53,801 bases of DNA from Tritrichomonas foetus (Eukaryota; Parabasalia; Tritrichomonadida; Tritrichomonadidae), in the NCBI GenBank assembly GCA_001839685.1, contig MLAK01000858.1, positions 1 to 53,801 of the forward strand. Direction: 5' to 3'. The notes under the pieces were generated by a model. The model made no database searches, had not been told where the DNA came from, and saw only the letters and a list, made by a program, of their open reading frames with translations. Of the stretch, positions 39,801-48,124 are shown in pieces (within the stretch, counting starts at the first letter, position 1; every line of letters begins with the position of its first letter). The position numbers and the translations under genes were made by a program.

Positions 39801-39866
39801 TTGATCTGGCGGCGTTTGCGAGGTGAAAAAGTGAGCAATGCTGACTAATTGCTGAGGAAGATCCAT
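36804..39866 (-). CDS. Importin-beta-family karyopherin (importin-5/4-like)
   Basis: Encodes 1020 residues of continuous HEAT repeats. The N-terminal pattern (INNATNQLLEMFKLPQTIFVCFDLLVST, then MKMFLATCLNQILND) matches the importin N-terminal repeats, where RanGTP binds. Length is that of importin-5/Kap121 or importin-4/Kap123 (about 1050-1110). Acidic loops such as FDDEDKEELNEYMLDLW (about 600) match the acidic insert found in this group. Expected to import ribosomal proteins, histones or similar cargo. It is transcribed away from the coiled-coil gene at 40064 with only 197 bases between starts. Confidence 0.75.
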   Translation of the reverse strand: MDLPQQLVSIAHFFTSQTPPDQESINNATNQLLEMFKLPQTIFVCFDLLVSTQEFPMKMFLATCLNQILNDRDKWLHYQQSEESEKIKNIFIQILSNEANPTVFNNILHSAKSILSIEGHSWPEFITLIQQFAANPASYLAALRMSNSLVDAATEELVINLWELFCNLSLQGLTISNEDIILESSHLIAHLFNFASEKEDNLPQLFMALFQTFATLMANDSSICGNIIDDFDSIAQQYSFPNTPEIIQMFVSVIMNQNFDIDNRCLSLISAINFFISDVSNDMDELLPSLVEVILATSVNSFLEDTCSEYQENMNIVQESLSHLLEISNAKVIYSVVQTKSTGGNSPAEIATYANCLTAFANMRPDLLIPDISLCIKFGFACVETPHHCIQEYGFDLFASLFTRKSDAYYGIQKQFFETTFKVFGIDHHLLILKALNSISEYLDIIEIDSEFIGPVLTTLCQIFEKIKNTKIIDREKILSTVIDCFISLTKSLETDIVPYLPQLAPLVISATLCQNPEEMIIKASGIECLGYIIRFNPQLPEIEAIIQRFVECIQSGDNILTASGFQAIRQVVAIKLPQVAPVLPVAFEVAHNILQTEMALFDDEDKEELNEYMLDLWKSTMSFISKVAKTIPESLPNVINVLKTDLINIIENEVKEDLQSAAIRTTATLIKLIPTEIPSFLERIIEELINTSGSKVAIVYIQVISEFIENSQQVPVPQNIIECCNELCLQGIRRELSFQDDEKGYLNYDIDFGSSLYYYFKIIAGTAPQLFPMNEFLKCAQIILSKGENLERCEVISVFTEVYISSFNTIPSLMKKKIIRDIFVQTLPLCDCYSTPDPIAAVKAVVEREPDLLKQYLPNIMGFIDQLLATEYEDQFAYYMTMEYTVSLLFSLFRVVFKEQFDVQKYLMKMLSFLPEIVENKGVQIYSKLVSLCGELPHIMSHFSPEIIRVFSQTFALKDKEWNKLNLPVDVAKSASVILLNLLGAMQQGSEILAVSLPDQQSRQRYEQRIGYFISINIE

Positions 39867-40063
39867 TTTGAAAGAAAAATTTTGAGATTTTGACCTTGGT
39901 CATATTGACATTTGATATGAAATAAATTTTATTTGAATCAACTTTGCCAAATTTTCAATAATATATCAATTAATGAATGATGTAAACCATTTTGAATGGC
40001 ACGATATCATATGACCAATTAACGGTTGAATCGAAAATCTCAAATTATTGTTAACGTTCATTG
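39867..40063. promoter_or_regulatory. Divergent promoter region
   Basis: 197 bases serving two genes. It contains TAACGGTTGAATCG near 40020 and TTAACGTTCATTG at 40051-40063, ending in the initiator of the plus-strand gene. Confidence 0.45.
40058..40062 (+). promoter_or_regulatory. Initiator TCATT directly before the coiled-coil gene
   Basis: TCATT (40058-40062) is followed one base later by the ATG at 40064, so the mRNA leader would be about 4 bases. AACGT immediately upstream may be part of a composite start element. Confidence 0.5.
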
Positions 40064-40852
40064 ATGTCGAGTAAGCATAGTATCAGATCAAATTCGAAAT
40101 CTAAATTCTCGACAGCATCTTCTGCATTACCAGGATCAAATAACTCTCACCACGACAAAATGACGTATCAAGAAAATTACGAAAAGACAAGAAAATTATT
40201 ATATTCAGCTCTCGTTTTAAAAGCACGTGATCGTTTAAATGAAGTTGAATCTTCAGCATTGCCAAAGAAAAGTGACGCATTTTGGACACAGCTGGAAACG
40301 ATTATGTCCCGTCATGAAGCTCAAATGGTTCGTGTTGCACAACAAGCAGTAGAACTACGCTCAAACTTATTATCATCGAGAAAGTCTGTTTCAACAACTC
40401 ATTCAGAACGGATGAAAAAAGCGAGTGCGAAATTAAAAGCATATAATAAAAAAGTGCAAGAATATATGAAGCAAATTGAACTTTTGAAATCAAATCCACT
40501 TCAAGCTCAAGAAGAACAAATCAATACTGAAATTGATAATACTAATTCTGAAATTGAACAACTTAATTTCAGAATTCAAAGCCTCAGAAAAAGTACAACA
40601 GATTTGAAGACTCAACTTTTAAATAAAAAGGCAGAAGTTGAGTCACGTGCGACTGTACTTGTCCAGAAGAAGAAAGAAGCAGAAGTTAAGGCTGACCAGC
40701 TTACTGACACAATAAATGTGACAACCCAGAAAATCAACAAAGTTGACGCAGAAATTGAAGAACTCGAAAACAGAGAAAAAATCTGTAGAGCATTATTTGA
40801 ATCTTTACAAAAACCTATTCCATCAATACAAAGAATATTCACTCCAAAGTAA
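40064..40852 (+). CDS. Coiled-coil protein of unknown function
   Basis: Encodes 262 residues from the ATG at 40064 (the TTG before it is ignored). A Ser/Asn/Lys-rich N-terminus (about 1-32) precedes a helical block (about 35-115) and a long coiled coil (about 120-245) with regular heptads such as EIDNTNSEIEQLNFRIQSL. The short tail ends PIPSIQRIFTPK. No domain was recognised. Kinetochore, flagellar and cytoskeletal coiled coils of this size all look alike, so no function is given. Confidence 0.7.
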   Translation: MSSKHSIRSNSKSKFSTASSALPGSNNSHHDKMTYQENYEKTRKLLYSALVLKARDRLNEVESSALPKKSDAFWTQLETIMSRHEAQMVRVAQQAVELRSNLLSSRKSVSTTHSERMKKASAKLKAYNKKVQEYMKQIELLKSNPLQAQEEQINTEIDNTNSEIEQLNFRIQSLRKSTTDLKTQLLNKKAEVESRATVLVQKKKEAEVKADQLTDTINVTTQKINKVDAEIEELENREKICRALFESLQKPIPSIQRIFTPK

Positions 40853-41147
40853 GTTTTCGTTCATTGTTATTTAAATATTTTATTATTATCTTGATTCACA
40901 ATTATTATTAATATTATTATATTTCATGGAAATACAATCTTCTTGAAATACAATTTAATATGTTTATGGTTTTATCCCTATACATCTTATTGATATATAT
41001 TCCATTTTTGAAAAATACTGAGCGAATAGCAGTAGGCATTAAACATTCCTTCAGAATATGTTAACATGATATCAAATTATGGAAAAGAAAAAAGAAATAT
41101 AATATTTAACTATGAATGAATGCAATTAAAAGTAATTTATTAAAAAA

Positions 41148-42155
41148 TCACGGAAGCTTTGGTAAGTGTTTGATGTATATATGGTCGAGTGAATGAACAT
41201 CTTGGAATTGTGGCCTGTTCTGTTCTATTCTTTCTGACTCTGGTTTTGCCTTGAATGTGTTTATGAAGTATGTCTGCTGTGAGTTTCCACTTTTCTGTCC
41301 AAATTGAGATGTCTGCGCGACCATTTGAACAACGGATGCTGCATTTTGGATCCACCCGCAGAAATTAGGGGCTGACCAGACAGTTATACACTTTTTATCG
41401 AAAAGACAAGTGTGTCCATTCATGCACAGTTGTTTTGAACGAATAATACAGCTTAATCCATTTTCTTTCAAAAATTTATCAACTTGTGATTCACCGAAAA
41501 AGAAGCCATGACGACCTTCGATTGGGGTGAAGTCTTTAATTCCTTCTTTAGGGATAGACCACACTAGTGATGACCAGGAGTCATTTAATGGGACTTCAAC
41601 AAATCTATTGAATTCGTTAATCTGATTCAATCTATTAATATTTCGATCCAGGCCACCTGACAGGCAGAAAAATTGATAGCATACTTGGGCGGCCAATGGA
41701 AGTGAATCAAAGGCATCCATTAAGGCTTCCCATGCGCGAGGTGAGCCATATGCATTAATTATTTCCTCATAGAGTCCGCAAACGAGAGTCAGGCGTCGAG
41801 ATTCGTGCGCACCACGTAGGAGATATACGTGGTCCGGATATTTAAGAGCAAGTGAAAATAAAAGACAAACTGTAGCTATATTTCGATCTCCATAATTGAC
41901 AAAGTCGCCGAGAAATAGATAACTCGTGTACGGAACTGCGCCACAAACGTCAAAAAGCTCGTGTATGTCATCTAGTTGTGCGTGGACGCCACCAACTACT
42001 GTCATTGGTTGGGTGATGGATAATAAATTTGGTAATGTTGAGTATTTTCGCTGGAAATTTTGACAAAGTAAAACAAATTCGTCTTCTGTGGGCTCAGGTG
42101 GTGGTAATTTTAGGGCGTTATTAAGAAAATCCGTGACATTAAATGTCTCTGTCAT
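41148..42155 (-). CDS. PPP-family pseudophosphatase (PP1/PP2A-like fold)
   Basis: Encodes 335 residues covering the full PPP catalytic fold (about 25-300). Signature blocks align with PP1 but most metal ligands are replaced: GDIHGQ reads GGVHAQ (55-60; metal Asp is Gly56, His58 kept), GDYVDRG reads GDFVNYG (83-89; Asp84 kept, second Asp is Asn87, Arg is Tyr88), GNHE reads GAHE (115-118; metal Asn is Ala116), HGG reads SGG (166-168), and RAHQ reads RSKQ (239-242; metal His is Lys241). SAPNFC (261-266) and LLRG (112-115) are conserved. Thus four of six metal ligands are lost while the scaffold is kept, so hydrolysis is not expected. Inferred role: binding partner or decoy for PPP regulatory subunits. 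An initiator TCATT lies just upstream on the minus strand. Confidence 0.9.
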   Translation of the reverse strand: MTETFNVTDFLNNALKLPPPEPTEDEFVLLCQNFQRKYSTLPNLLSITQPMTVVGGVHAQLDDIHELFDVCGAVPYTSYLFLGDFVNYGDRNIATVCLLFSLALKYPDHVYLLRGAHESRRLTLVCGLYEEIINAYGSPRAWEALMDAFDSLPLAAQVCYQFFCLSGGLDRNINRLNQINEFNRFVEVPLNDSWSSLVWSIPKEGIKDFTPIEGRHGFFFGESQVDKFLKENGLSCIIRSKQLCMNGHTCLFDKKCITVWSAPNFCGWIQNAASVVQMVAQTSQFGQKSGNSQQTYFINTFKAKPESERIEQNRPQFQDVHSLDHIYIKHLPKLP

Positions 42156-42159
42156 TTGA

Positions 42160-42164
42160 AATGA
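42160..42164 (-). promoter_or_regulatory. Initiator TCATT before the pseudophosphatase
   Basis: On the minus strand TCTCATTTCAAATG places the initiator +1 A (42162) 7 bases before the ATG at 42155. This suggests the gene is expressed. Confidence 0.5.
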
Positions 42165-42615
42165 GAATAAATTTTTCAGTGTATTTACTTCAGAGTTGTA
42201 AAGTATTGAATCTTATCTAGAAAAGTGACAATCATCTTCGGCTTAACAATGATAAAACAGAATGTCAATCTTGAATGTCTTCTTATGAAGTTATTTTGAT
42301 ACAGTTTCCTTTATTTCCACTAAGTATATATGGTCTATATGCTCAAAATAGCATTATTGATATTACAAAAAATTAGATGTTCTTTCATTTGAAGAATTGA
42401 TATTGCCATAATTTTTGTATATTCATGTTTAAAAAATTATCAATCTCAGGGATGATCAAATTTATTTCATGAAATGAAAAATTCGCCTAAGCTACTGAAG
42501 ATTCTCTTTTTAATTCACAAGTTTTTTGACAAGATACTTTTATGATGTGGGCAATAGTCATAAAACCTGAAGGCCAAATAAAGGTCAAAAGTAAAACCAA
42601 CTCAATGGTTAATTA

Positions 42616-42735
42616 TGATGTGAACTCCACTGGTTCTTTAGATCACTTCTACTTGGAGGAGCTCAAGTTGTGTTCACGCGCCAGATCCTCATCTAATGGC
42701 CAAATAAGTTGAAGGGGTCCGCGCAGTTCACATCA
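42616..42735. ncRNA. Candidate 120-base structured RNA or hairpin element
   Basis: A perfect 11-bp closing stem joins TGATGTGAACT (42616-42626) and AGTTCACATCA (42725-42735). Inside, CGCG (42677-42680) pairs with CGCG (42720-42723), and after a 3-base bulge GATCC (42684-42688) pairs with GGGTC (42715-42719, one G-U). A second small hairpin is ACTTG...CAAGT (42651-42668). The block is close to half G+C in a region that is otherwise very AT-rich. The strand cannot be decided. Whether it is transcribed is unknown; a small inverted-repeat element is the alternative. Confidence 0.4.
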
Positions 42736-43286
42736 CATTTCTGTCAATATCTCATCGGAAAAAAAGTCCTACCTGTCAAGAAAAATCTTGGATTTAAAAT
42801 ATATGACTATATTCGTTATTATTACTACTCCTGGAAAGAAAATAATCAAGAGAGAATAAAGTCAATATATTTGATTATCTAATAATCAAAAACTGAATAA
42901 TCATTATCTATACGTTAATCACGATAGAATTTGACCATCAATATAAGAATTTTGACCATTGCTATTTTACCCAACTTGTTGGAAACGTTATTAAAAAATG
43001 TTTTCCAAATATGATATAATATATATCATCATCATAAGTTATGTCAGTTCACTCCTTCCAAATTTAACTCCATCAGAAACCAAATAAAAATACCTGAATA
43101 TGGCCATATTCCTCAGAAAATTTTACCAGATTTGAATTATCTCAGTAATAGGATCATTTTTTGAGAAGGATTTAACGTAATATGACAGATTTCTATTCAA
43201 TATTGTCTGTGTATAGCTTTCAAATTTTGAATTGTTTAATATTTTTCAATATTCCACCATTATTTTTGAATAATCTATACGTTTAG

Positions 43287-43291
43287 TCATT
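43287..43291 (+). promoter_or_regulatory. Initiator TCATT before the cyclin
   Basis: AGTCATTAAAATG: the +1 A (43289) lies 6 bases before the ATG at 43295. Confidence 0.5.
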
Positions 43292-43294
43292 AAA

Positions 43295-44302
43295 ATGTTG
43301 GAGAATCGAACATCATCATCAATCGCCATTCGTGGTAACCAAACTCAGCACTCACAACCTGTATCCCGTAAAGCATTACATGATGCAAGTTCGCGTATCA
43401 ATGGAGCACATGAATTTTCGAAAACAAATGTCATGAAAACTATTCCAGAAAATATGAAAGAAATCGAAGAACCAAATCAAATCCTCAAGCCAAGCAGGCT
43501 TGGTGAAATCGATGACCCACAAGATGCCTATGATTTCGATCTTGAAGTGTATCAAACAATGAAAAGAGAAGAAAGGGTAGATTTACCAAATCCAGACTAT
43601 TTCGAACAGCAAACATCAATTACGCCAAAAATGCGAACAATTGTCTTTGATTGGCTTGTTGATGTTCATGGCAAGCTTGGATTTCATACCGACACTCTGT
43701 ATCTTACAATGAACATAATAGATCGTTACTTATCAATTATATCATTAGATAAAACCCAATTCCAAAAATTTGCTTGTGCTGCAACTTTAATTGCTGCAAA
43801 GAACTTGGAACTTTATACGCCTTCGCTTCGCGACCTTGTGCAATTGGCTGATCGATCATTTACCACTACACAGCTTGCAGAGGCAGAAGCAGAAATGATG
43901 AGTGCTTTAGACTTTAGAATTAATCCATTTTTACCATCCATGTTCCTAAAAAGGTATCTCAGAATCATGCAGCCAGATTTCCACTTGTCGATGGTTTCTC
44001 ACTACATTCTAGAAACAACCATTTTAGATCAGAAATTCATCGGGGAAACTCCATCAAAACTTGCTGCAGCTGCTGTATGTCTGGCTGCAACGTTGTATCG
44101 TGGAACTGGACAATGGACCGAAGAAGCTATTTCCAACACTGGATTTACAATTGATGACTTGACAGATCTAATTCAAAAGTTATTGAATTGCGTAAATACA
44201 ACTGTGGCTAGCCGCTACACTGCAATACGTCGAAAATACTCTGGCAAAGAAATGGATAATGTCAGTGGTATCAGATACCCTGAATTAATGAATGCTTTTT
44301 AA
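43295..44302 (+). CDS. Mitotic (A/B-type) cyclin
   Basis: Encodes 335 residues. The cyclin box (about 85-215) begins with the B/A-type MRTIVFDWLVDVHGKL (family MRxILxDWLxEV), then TLYLTMNIIDRYLS and FACAATLIAAKNLE, with the charge pair of Lys/Glu that contacts the CDK kept (AAKNLELYTPSLRDLV). The C-terminal cyclin fold (about 215-315) includes PSKLAAAAVCLAATLY. A destruction-box-like RKALHDASS (25-33) lies in the disordered N-terminus, which fits APC/C-dependent degradation. It would activate a CDK in mitosis. The N-terminus is short compared with metazoan cyclin B. Confidence 0.93.
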   Translation: MLENRTSSSIAIRGNQTQHSQPVSRKALHDASSRINGAHEFSKTNVMKTIPENMKEIEEPNQILKPSRLGEIDDPQDAYDFDLEVYQTMKREERVDLPNPDYFEQQTSITPKMRTIVFDWLVDVHGKLGFHTDTLYLTMNIIDRYLSIISLDKTQFQKFACAATLIAAKNLELYTPSLRDLVQLADRSFTTTQLAEAEAEMMSALDFRINPFLPSMFLKRYLRIMQPDFHLSMVSHYILETTILDQKFIGETPSKLAAAAVCLAATLYRGTGQWTEEAISNTGFTIDDLTDLIQKLLNCVNTTVASRYTAIRRKYSGKEMDNVSGIRYPELMNAF

Positions 44303-45072
44303 TTTGTCTATTTGATTCCACTTCTGAAATTTACTATTATTTATTTTTACTTTTATTAATTAAATCAACGAATTGGCATAAAATTTCTCGTTTTGGCTTT
44401 TTAGTTGTTATTAAACATATTTTAAAATTTTATGCAATTCAGCATCACTGATGTTATACCAGCAGTATGGAGATCACTCTAACTTTGGTCATCCGTGACT
44501 TTAGACAAATTCATTAGCAACATTTGTCGATTGTAACCGTGATATTAACAGATCTATTGATGGTGTTCCAGGTAACAGTAAATTTTATATTACAACCAAC
44601 CAAAATTGTGGAATGATAAACATCGGCCATTGTAACAAGACAAATGAGAATGAAAAGAAATTATTAATCAATACTATCTTCTTTTTACATGATCAAAATG
44701 AACAATAAATATACGATCAGCATTGTGAAGAGATTGAAATACTAATATTTCTTGAAAAACTATGTTAATATTTTATGATTAAAAAATAACGGATTTCATA
44801 GTGTTGAATGATTTATAACGCTGACAACACTTGAATAATCACTCCAAAAAGAAAAAAGATGATAAATAATTCATATAATATTCAATTTCTATACAAATTC
44901 AAATAAAATTATTTGAATAAAACTATTGAAATATTATTTAAAAAGCTTTAATGACATTTTTAATTGTATGAAAAAAGATTAGAGAAATTTTGCCATCACT
45001 CTCAAAAAATATTTTGAATACTTTACATGAGATAGTGATTTTGAATATGTAAAATTCTAAACAGACATAATC
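44303..45072. other. Intergenic region, AT-rich
   Basis: 770 bases between two plus-strand genes. No gene, array or strong hairpin was seen. Confidence 0.55.
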
Positions 45073-47577
45073 ATGGAAAACGATTCTTCTGCGATCATCC
45101 AAAACAATTTTTTAGATCAATCTAATAGCCAACAGCAAGAGAACACAAGCTTCATTTCTGCCGATGAGCTTAACGAGCAAATAGCTTCTTTTAAGAATCA
45201 AATATCAAATCTCCAAAAAGTGAATCAAAATTTAGAGGCAAAATATTCCAATAATAAAGAAGATATTCAAAGGCTTACTCGAACGTTAGAACAGTCCCAA
45301 AAAGAGAATAAAAAATTACGAGAACAAATCGTCGATCTGGTAAAACGGAACCAAATAAGCGAATCGTCTTCATCAAGTTCAAAAAGCAATAAAACACAGA
45401 ATTTACCTAACAAAGGTCATTTGAATTCAGATAATAAAAATGATGATAATAATCTTGAAATTCAGTTGCACAGAGCCAACACTCAAATCCAAGAAATGGA
45501 TCAAATCATTAGAAAGCTACAAAAGCAAAAAAATAAACTATCTAAAAAGAATCAAATTCATCAACAAGCAATTGAGGAAATGAAAAATGAAATTGCAGAA
45601 GTGAAAACAGAAAAAAGTAAGGTTCTTTTAGCTAATCAAACTTTATCAGATGATGTGAAAACCTTACAAATTGAACTAGAAGTTTGCAACGCTGCCAAAA
45701 ATGAATTGGAATCAAAGGTGACATCATTATCAAATGTTAATAAAAAGAGAATCACAAGTATTGAAGCATTCCAACAAACATTTGAAAGCCAAAGAAAAGA
45801 AATTTTAACATTTACTCAAGAAAGGCAAACATTTACTCAACTTATAAACAAACTTAATTTTGCCTTAACAATTACAGCAACTAAATATAATGATGCTTTT
45901 CAAGAACTTGAAGCTATTAAGAAATCTCAAGTGAAACCAATTCTGTTTCATGATCTAACTGATATTTCAAGTTTAATAATACCTTTCAAAGGTGAAATTG
46001 GAAAAAGATGTGTTGATATCCTTAAGTTAGAACAATATGAACCGTTCCAACGTGTTCAATTAATGCTTAATGAAATCAACAAGGAATTTTCGAGAGTAAA
46101 TGAACATGAAAAAGAAATGGAAGCCAAGTTAAATCATTTGAATGAAATACAACAAATAGATCAGCAAAAAAGTGATTTATTAAGTTCACTTTTGAAAGGA
46201 CTTAAAGCTCTTGCAGATACTGAAAGGCAATTTGATTCTTCCGCATTTTGTGAAGCTGATAATGCATTTTTGGATTATATGATCTCACATTGTAATGATT
46301 TCTATGATTCACAAACAACACAAGAACATTTTCCAAGTGATGTTTATGTTGCTGCTTCATTTGATAGCAGAAGAAAAGCAGTAGAACAACTCAAAACTGA
46401 AGATCAAATTGCTTTAGCATTAATCAATTCTCTCTTCTTATTCAATACCAAATTAGTTGAGCAAAACAGGAAATTGATTGCTAATTTGGTTCAAAAGAAG
46501 GAATTAACAAAACTTGGAAAAATTATCGGGGCAAAAAGTTATGATGAAATTCCACAAAAACTTGAAGATCTCTTAAAACAAATAAGAGAATATAAGAAGC
46601 AAAAACAAAATATACAAAAAGTTCGTGATAATATTCCTGTTCAAATTGTGACTGACAACACGCAAGCGAACGAAACTATTTCTCAACTTCAAGAAATTAT
46701 AGCTGTCTTAAAAGATGAAAATCAATATTTGAAAGATAATTCCAATAAACAAAAATGTAGTGATACCCATGTAAATGATGAACTTGTGCTTCATCTCAGA
46801 ACTGAAAATGCCAAACTTTCGTCTGAGAAAAATGATATCCAAAACTTATTGAAAGATAAAGAAGCAGAAGTTGAACAACTTCAAAATCAAATCAAAGATA
46901 ATGACCAAGCAATAGTGAATTGGTCTCTTCAAATTCAAACAATGAATAATGATCGAGCTAACTTTGAAGCTAAAATAAGAGAATATCAAAGAATTATTAC
47001 TTCACTTGAAGCCAAATTGAATGAAATGCAAAAGAAAGCTAAAAAGAAGATTAAGGCATTGAAGAGATTCCATATTGATGAGAAAAATAAACTATCTGAA
47101 TCTTACGAGCAAGTGAAAGCAATGTATGAGCAATCTATTGAATCAATGAATCATAAGATGGATCAAATGAGAGAACTTTCTCGTAAAATGTCATCCTCAC
47201 AAGCCAAATGCGAGAAAAGAAATCAAGAACTTGAAGAACAAAATCTTCAACTTCAAACCCAGCATCAGGCAATGACAAGTCAACTGGCTGCAATTTCTGA
47301 ACAATCCAAGCTAGATAAACAAAAAGCTGAAGAAAGAGCAACAGCCCGAATGATATCATTGGAAAATCAACTTCAAGATGAACTTGGATCACTTAAAGCT
47401 AAAGTTTTAGCTCAAGATCAGTATCTTAGAAACTTATTAGTAAAGTCAATTGGTACTCGATATGGAATCAAAGATTCTAACTTCTCAAATGAATTCTTTG
47501 AACGGCTTCTTGAGAAAGTTCAAAATGATCTTAAGAAGCTACAAATGTTTCAAAATAATGGAACATATGAACAATGA
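45073..47577 (+). CDS. Long coiled-coil protein of unknown function
   Basis: Encodes 834 residues. A disordered acidic/Gln start (about 1-30) is followed by coiled coil from about 30 to 290, with a Ser/Asn/Asp-rich break near 98-125, a mainly helical non-coiled middle (about 295-500; FHDLTDISSLIIPFKGEIGKR and YDSQTTQEHFPSDVYVAASF), and coiled coil again (about 500-780). A compact C-terminus (about 785-834, VKSIGTRYGIKDSNFSNEFFERLLEKV) could be a small interaction domain. Golgin, centrosomal and flagellar-associated proteins share this layout. No GRIP or motor motif was recognised, so no function is assigned. Confidence 0.75.
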   Translation: MENDSSAIIQNNFLDQSNSQQQENTSFISADELNEQIASFKNQISNLQKVNQNLEAKYSNNKEDIQRLTRTLEQSQKENKKLREQIVDLVKRNQISESSSSSSKSNKTQNLPNKGHLNSDNKNDDNNLEIQLHRANTQIQEMDQIIRKLQKQKNKLSKKNQIHQQAIEEMKNEIAEVKTEKSKVLLANQTLSDDVKTLQIELEVCNAAKNELESKVTSLSNVNKKRITSIEAFQQTFESQRKEILTFTQERQTFTQLINKLNFALTITATKYNDAFQELEAIKKSQVKPILFHDLTDISSLIIPFKGEIGKRCVDILKLEQYEPFQRVQLMLNEINKEFSRVNEHEKEMEAKLNHLNEIQQIDQQKSDLLSSLLKGLKALADTERQFDSSAFCEADNAFLDYMISHCNDFYDSQTTQEHFPSDVYVAASFDSRRKAVEQLKTEDQIALALINSLFLFNTKLVEQNRKLIANLVQKKELTKLGKIIGAKSYDEIPQKLEDLLKQIREYKKQKQNIQKVRDNIPVQIVTDNTQANETISQLQEIIAVLKDENQYLKDNSNKQKCSDTHVNDELVLHLRTENAKLSSEKNDIQNLLKDKEAEVEQLQNQIKDNDQAIVNWSLQIQTMNNDRANFEAKIREYQRIITSLEAKLNEMQKKAKKKIKALKRFHIDEKNKLSESYEQVKAMYEQSIESMNHKMDQMRELSRKMSSSQAKCEKRNQELEEQNLQLQTQHQAMTSQLAAISEQSKLDKQKAEERATARMISLENQLQDELGSLKAKVLAQDQYLRNLLVKSIGTRYGIKDSNFSNEFFERLLEKVQNDLKKLQMFQNNGTYEQ

Positions 47578-48124
47578 TTTTAATATCAACATTTTATTGT
47601 TATTAATGTGTTTGAATTTATACTATTATTAAAAAGTGGAATACTATTTGATTTTAGTCTTATTTCATGAGATTAGAAACTGCTTTTGTTTTAAAATTTT
47701 TTTACAAATTTTGGCTTGATAAGCTTTACCATAAAATAACCAGATCATTAATTGTTACAATACTGGTATTCATTTGATGGATGAAATATTACAATAATTT
47801 CTAAATTATGTTATTGTTTAATCTATTCTCTCTATCATGAGTGATGGAAATTGCTAGTGATTTTGAGTTTTCATGAAAGTTTCAAATTATCACAGATAAA
47901 AATCATCTAATTCTCCTTTTTGTGAGCCGAAAGAAAACTACATTTTCGAAAAAATTCTACAAGTCAAGAGTGAAATCTTCTAAGTCTAAACTCCCTTCAC
48001 ACTCAGTCAAGAATGATATGAAATATTTATTGAAAAATTTGAATGTCCATTGAAAAGTATCAAAAATCAGTGATGTTTTGATGAAGACAATTATGTGAAT
48101 TATTCACATCATTTTTAAGAAGTA
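47578..48124. other. Intergenic region upstream of the Arg/Pro-rich orphan
   Basis: 547 AT-rich bases. An initiator TCATT is at 48109-48113. No gene or repeat was recognised. Confidence 0.55.
48109..48113 (+). promoter_or_regulatory. Initiator TCATT before the Arg/Pro-rich orphan
   Basis: CACATCATTTTTAAG: the +1 A (48111) is 14 bases before the ATG at 48125. This is independent support that the odd gene downstream is transcribed. Confidence 0.45.

Larger units (their letters stand above)
42156..43294. other. Divergent intergenic region with structured element
   Basis: 1.14 kb between the pseudophosphatase and the cyclin, with no protein gene. It is AT-rich except for the GC-enriched block at 42616-42735 (listed separately). 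Two GGCCAAAT motifs occur at 42572-42579 and 42698-42705. Confidence 0.6.

Noticed and set aside
42616..42735. 5S rRNA gene
   Set aside because: Length and closing stem fit, and words like CGCGCC.GATC appear, but the TACTTGGA-like word precedes rather than follows them, and loop A/E elements could not be placed. Kept only as an unspecified structured element.
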